A stretch of DNA of 64,000 nucleotides from contig NZ_CP138214.1 in assembly GCF_034043515.1 (NCBI RefSeq), positions 496,001 through 560,000 of the forward strand, written 5' to 3'. The notes beneath the pieces are model-generated. The model was not told where the DNA came from. It did not search any database and was given only the letters and a program-made list of their open reading frames with translations. This DNA is from Pseudomonas sp. MUP55. GTDB lineage: Bacteria > Pseudomonadota > Gammaproteobacteria > Pseudomonadales > Pseudomonadaceae. The position numbers were made by a program, and so were the translations under genes. Positions within the stretch are counted from its first letter, which is position 1. Each line of letters starts with the position of its first letter. Shown here one piece after another: positions 61,177-64,000 of the stretch.

Positions 61177-61407
61177 ATGTTAGAAGCATCCCTCAGCCAA
61201 CTGGAACAACTGGTCAGCGACCTGGTACAGCACAATCAAGACCTGCTGGGCAGCAACGAATCCCTCAAGGCGCAACTGGCCCAGGCCAAGGACGAAAACG
61301 ACAGCCTGCAACTGAACCTGATGGAACAGGAAGAAAAGCATGGCGCCACCGCTGCGCGCATCCAGGCACTGGTTGAGCGTGTGAGCGCAGGCCCTGTCAG
61401 CGCATGA
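61177..61407 (+). CDS. Small coiled-coil protein (TIGR02449-like)
   Basis: 76 residues, almost entirely a coiled coil (LEQLVSDLVQHNQDLLGSNESLKAQLAQAKDENDSLQLNL). This type of protein is normally encoded just upstream of zapA, as here, and is thought to act with it in division. ATG at 61177 with GAGAAA upstream; a GTG at 61129 would add 16 basic residues. The stop overlaps the next ATG (ATGA). Confidence 0.8.
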   Translation: MLEASLSQLEQLVSDLVQHNQDLLGSNESLKAQLAQAKDENDSLQLNLMEQEEKHGATAARIQALVERVSAGPVSA

Positions 61408-61694
61408 GTGAAGGGATAAAGGTCGTTTCGATTCTCGGGGAGGATTACTCGATCAAGGCGCCGGCCGGGGAAGACCAGACCCTGATGCACGCCGTGACCA
61501 TGCTCAAGGCTTCCCTGGCGACTACCAAGAAAAAGTACCCGACCCTCATCGGTGACAAACTATTGGTATTGGCCGCGCTGAACCTGTGCGCCGAGCAGAT
61601 CGAAATGCAGCAGGCTCACCAACAGGAACTCGACCGTTACCAAGAGCAAGTCAGCGCCACGGTCGAGGTGATTTCCAAGGCGATCCAGCCTTAG
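61404..61694 (+). CDS. zapA: ZapA-like cell division protein
   Basis: 96 residues. N-terminal ZapA-like fold (VVSILGEDYSIKAPAGEDQTLMHAVTMLKASL), the DKLLVLAALNLCAEQ helix and a C-terminal coiled coil. ZapA bundles FtsZ protofilaments. The 6S RNA gene that normally follows zapA in gamma-proteobacteria is absent, since the next gene is convergent and overlaps by 4 nt. This is probably a second, diverged copy. Confidence 0.8.
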   Translation: MSEGIKVVSILGEDYSIKAPAGEDQTLMHAVTMLKASLATTKKKYPTLIGDKLLVLAALNLCAEQIEMQQAHQQELDRYQEQVSATVEVISKAIQP

Positions 61695-63493
61695 AACCAC
61701 GCCTCCTGCATCCCCAGGCACGTATCGTCGCGTGCCTCCAGAATCGCCAGTTCATGATGGCAGCTTGGTACTTCCCAGGTCAGGAAGTACCGGGCGGCCT
61801 GGAGCTTGCCTTTATAGAAGGCCACATCGGCCGCATTGCCCTGGGCCAGCCCTTCTTCGGCGCGAATCGCCTGTTCCAGCCAGCGCCAGCCAATTACCGT
61901 ATGCCCGAACACTTTCAGGTACAGCGCCGAGTTCGCCAGGCTGCTGTTGACGTTGCCCTGGGCGAGATCGCCCAGCAGGCCGAGGGTGACGCCTTGCAGG
62001 CGATCAACCAATTGCTCCAGCGGTTGCCTTAATGCAGTGAGCGAGGGGTAGTGCTGGGCTCGAGCGCCTGTCTGAGCGATCAGTCGAATCAACTGCTTGA
62101 GCCCGGCACCGCCGTTCTGCGCCAGCTTGCGCCCGAGCAGATCCAGGGATTGGATGCCATGGGTGCCTTCGTGGATCGGATTCAGTCGGTTGTCGCGGTA
62201 ATACTGCTCAACCGGGTACTCACGGGTATAGCCATGCCCGCCGAGAATCTGGATCGCCAGTTCGTTGGCCTTGAGGCAGAACTCCGACGGCCAGGATTTG
62301 ACGATAGGGGTCAGTAGGTCCAGCAACTCGTGGGCCTGTTTGCGTTCGGTTTCGCCGGGCAATGTGGTGGTGTCGTCGAACAGACGCGCGGCGTACAGGC
62401 CGAGGTCGAAGGCGCCTTCCACGTAGGCTTTTTGCGTGAGCAGCATGCGCTTGATGTCGGCGTGCTGGATGATCGACACCGGCGCGGTGCTTGGGTCCTT
62501 GCTGTCCGGCAGACGGCCTTGCGGCCGTTCGCGGGCGTACTCCAGCGAGTATAGGTAACCCGCGTAGCCAAGCATCACCGCGCCCATGCCGACGCCAATC
62601 CGGGCCTCGTTCATCATCTGGAACATGCAGCTCAGGCCTTGGTGCGGTTTGCCCACCAGATAGCCGACACAGTGACCGTTATCGCCAAAGTTGAGCGCTG
62701 TGGACGTAGTGCCGCGCCAGCCCATCTTGTGAAACAGCCCGGCCAGCAGGACGTCGTTGCGCTCACCCAGGCTGCCGTCATCGTTGACCAGGAATTTGGG
62801 CACGATAAACAGCGAAATGCCCTTCACCCCGGCCGGCGCGTCGGGCAGCTTGGCCAGTACCATGTGCACGATGTTTTCCGACAGCGGGTGGTCGCCGCCG
62901 GAGATGAAGATCTTGTTGCCCTTCAGGCGGTAAGTGCCGTCAGCTGCAGGCTCGGCCCGGGTACGAATATCCGACAGGGACGAGCCAGCGTGGGGCTCGG
63001 TCAAGGCCATGGTGCCGAAGAAGCGGCCGTCGATCATCGGTTGCAGGAAGCGTTGTTTCTGCTCTTCGGTGCCGAAGCTTTCAATCAGGTTGGCGGCGCC
63101 CATGGTCAGAAACGGATAGGACGTCGACGCGGCGTTGGCTGCCTGGAAATGCGCGAAGCACGCCTGGGACAGCAGGGTCGGCAGTTGCATGCCTCCCGCT
63201 TCAAAACTGCGGGCGGCGTTGAGAAAGCCAGCTTCAAGGAAGGCGTCCACGGCCGGTTTGACTTCCGGAATCAGGATCGCTCGGCCGTCTTCATACCGCG
63301 GTTCGTTTTCGTCGTTCTTGCGGTTGTGGGGCGCGAAGTATTTTTCCGCGATGCTGCGCGCTGTGCCGATGGCGGCATCGAAGGTTTCGCGGTTGTGCTC
63401 GGCAAACCGCTCGCGCTGGGTCAGGCCCTCGGCATCGAGGACTTCGTACAGCTCGAAAGCCAGATTGCGGGAACTGAGCAGCGTCTCGGACAT
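61691..63493 (-). CDS. Acyl-CoA dehydrogenase with C-terminal extension
   Basis: 600 residues, FAD flavoprotein oxidising acyl-CoA to enoyl-CoA. FAD/substrate motifs: FGTMALTEPHAGSSLSDIRTRA and GGHGYTREYPVEQYYRDNRLNPIHEGTHGIQSLDLLGRKL, with the catalytic Glu probably in HEGTHGIQ. A C-terminal AcylCoA_DH_C-type domain (about 470-600) makes it longer than classic 380-residue enzymes, as in DmdC-like dehydrogenases. Single gene; the acyl substrate is unknown. Confidence 0.92.
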   Translation of the reverse strand: MSETLLSSRNLAFELYEVLDAEGLTQRERFAEHNRETFDAAIGTARSIAEKYFAPHNRKNDENEPRYEDGRAILIPEVKPAVDAFLEAGFLNAARSFEAGGMQLPTLLSQACFAHFQAANAASTSYPFLTMGAANLIESFGTEEQKQRFLQPMIDGRFFGTMALTEPHAGSSLSDIRTRAEPAADGTYRLKGNKIFISGGDHPLSENIVHMVLAKLPDAPAGVKGISLFIVPKFLVNDDGSLGERNDVLLAGLFHKMGWRGTTSTALNFGDNGHCVGYLVGKPHQGLSCMFQMMNEARIGVGMGAVMLGYAGYLYSLEYARERPQGRLPDSKDPSTAPVSIIQHADIKRMLLTQKAYVEGAFDLGLYAARLFDDTTTLPGETERKQAHELLDLLTPIVKSWPSEFCLKANELAIQILGGHGYTREYPVEQYYRDNRLNPIHEGTHGIQSLDLLGRKLAQNGGAGLKQLIRLIAQTGARAQHYPSLTALRQPLEQLVDRLQGVTLGLLGDLAQGNVNSSLANSALYLKVFGHTVIGWRWLEQAIRAEEGLAQGNAADVAFYKGKLQAARYFLTWEVPSCHHELAILEARDDTCLGMQEAWF

Positions 63494-63578
63494 GGCGGCT
63501 TACCTTTGAAGAGTATGCCGCAGTCTAGGAGTGCTAATAAAAATGGGAAAGGAAGATAGATAGGGGTGATGGGGCGGC

Positions 63579-63653
63579 ACAAGTTACAAGCCTCAAGCTA
63601 CAAGTAAGAGCAGTGCACTTTCACTTGTGGCTTGTAGCTTGCAACTTGAAGCT
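63579..63653. repeat. Intergenic hairpin repeat, AAGCTTGTAGC family (copy 3)
   Basis: Left arm CAAGTTACAAGCCTCAAGCT..ACAAGT and right arm ACTTGTGGCTTGTAGCTTGC..AACTTG are imperfectly complementary. Lies between putA and the acyl-CoA dehydrogenase gene; same sequence style as 1076-1138 and 25535-25628. Confidence 0.75.
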
Positions 63654-63657
63654 GCTG

Positions 63658-64000
63658 TTAACCGATGGTCATCAGGCTGGCGTTGCCGCCCGCCGCAGCG
63701 GTGTTGACGCTCAACGCACGCTCGATCACCAACCGTTCCAAGGCAATGGATGTCTCACCCTGGGACAAACCATGCACCCCAACAATCGCACCGCCGCGCT
63801 GCGCCACTTGCTTGCATACCGCACGCAGTTGGTCGGAGTCGCCGTGATGCAGCACTGCGTCGAACACCACCTCGTCCTTGGTCCAGTCGGCCACGCGCTT
63901 GATCTTCGCCTGAATATCCTTCGGCAGGCGTGGGGACAAGGCCTTGGTCAGCTCGGTTTCCGGCCATACCGCTGAACCGCCTACAGCCAATACCGCGGCC
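63658..64000 (-). CDS. putA: Bifunctional proline dehydrogenase / P5C dehydrogenase PutA, C-terminal part
   Basis: Only the last 113 or so codons are inside the window; the gene continues past the right edge. The segment RVADWTKDEVVFDAVLHHGDSDQLRAVCKQVA and the end VNTAAAGGNASLMTIG are the C-terminal domain of the long PutA form, which seals the substrate tunnel between the two active sites. PutA oxidises proline to glutamate at the inner membrane. Confidence 0.92.
   Translation of the reverse strand, partial: AAVLAVGGSAVWPETELTKALSPRLPKDIQAKIKRVADWTKDEVVFDAVLHHGDSDQLRAVCKQVAQRGGAIVGVHGLSQGETSIALERLVIERALSVNTAAAGGNASLMTIG

Noticed and set aside
61695..61760. 6S RNA (ssrS) expected after zapA
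   Set aside because: There is no space: the acyl-CoA dehydrogenase coding sequence overlaps the zapA-like stop.

Overview
The window reads as chromosome of a Pseudomonas fluorescens-group bacterium. Gene content and order (phaC1, DUF971, hslU, hslV, SPOR protein, argS, priA, rpmE, malic enzyme, PBP1a, pil genes, aroK, aroB, damX-like, gltB, gltD, hemE) match what I recall of the P. aeruginosa PA5056-PA5034 region. The many GTGGGAGGGGGCTTGC and TGTAGGAGCGAGCTTGC palindromes are the REP/REPIN elements typical of fluorescent pseudomonads. No integrase, transposase, tRNA, rRNA or CRISPR array was seen.
Layout. 1-8202 (minus): start of PHA synthase phaC1, the hslVU protease with a sigma-32-like promoter, a SPOR protein, argS and priA. 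8447-10951 (plus): rpmE, a secreted nuclease whose signal-peptide codons double as the rpmE terminator, and a malic enzyme. 11153-13618 (minus): penicillin-binding protein 1a, divergent from a remodelled pil operon at 13837-17404. In that operon PilM lacks its middle, PilO and PilP are one protein, and PilQ lacks AMIN domains. aroK, aroB, a DamX-like ATPase, gltBD and hemE follow to 28377. 28498-31261: MFS exporter, divergent LysR regulator and a solitary PemK/MazF-like toxin.
31454-48916 (minus) is a roughly 17.5 kb aryl-polyene-type (APE) biosynthetic cluster of about 20 tightly packed genes. It encodes two ACPs, two ketosynthases plus a chain-length-factor-like protein, a ketoreductase, a free dehydratase and a ligase-dehydratase fusion, an ammonia lyase, thioesterase, methyltransferase, acyltransferases, a glycosyltransferase, a LolA-like protein, an MMPL exporter and lipoproteins. 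The ammonia lyase would make an aryl acrylate starter, the ligase would load it on ACP, the type II PKS enzymes would extend it to a polyene, and the remaining proteins would modify it and move it to the outer membrane. A REPIN sits inside the coding start of the LolA-like gene, and the last lipoprotein gene carries a stop at codon 52.
49233-64000: solo ParA, a small Pseudomonas protein behind a strikingly structured leader, trxC, a higBA toxin-antitoxin pair with two operator-like palindromes, selO, an MscK-type channel, a NhaP2-type antiporter, a chemoreceptor with a FliA-type promoter, a zapA-like pair, an acyl-CoA dehydrogenase and the 3' end of putA. The most unusual items are the structured leader at 50266-50485, the compacted pil operon, the REPIN-encoded signal peptide and a REPIN nested in a REPIN at 59020-59277.
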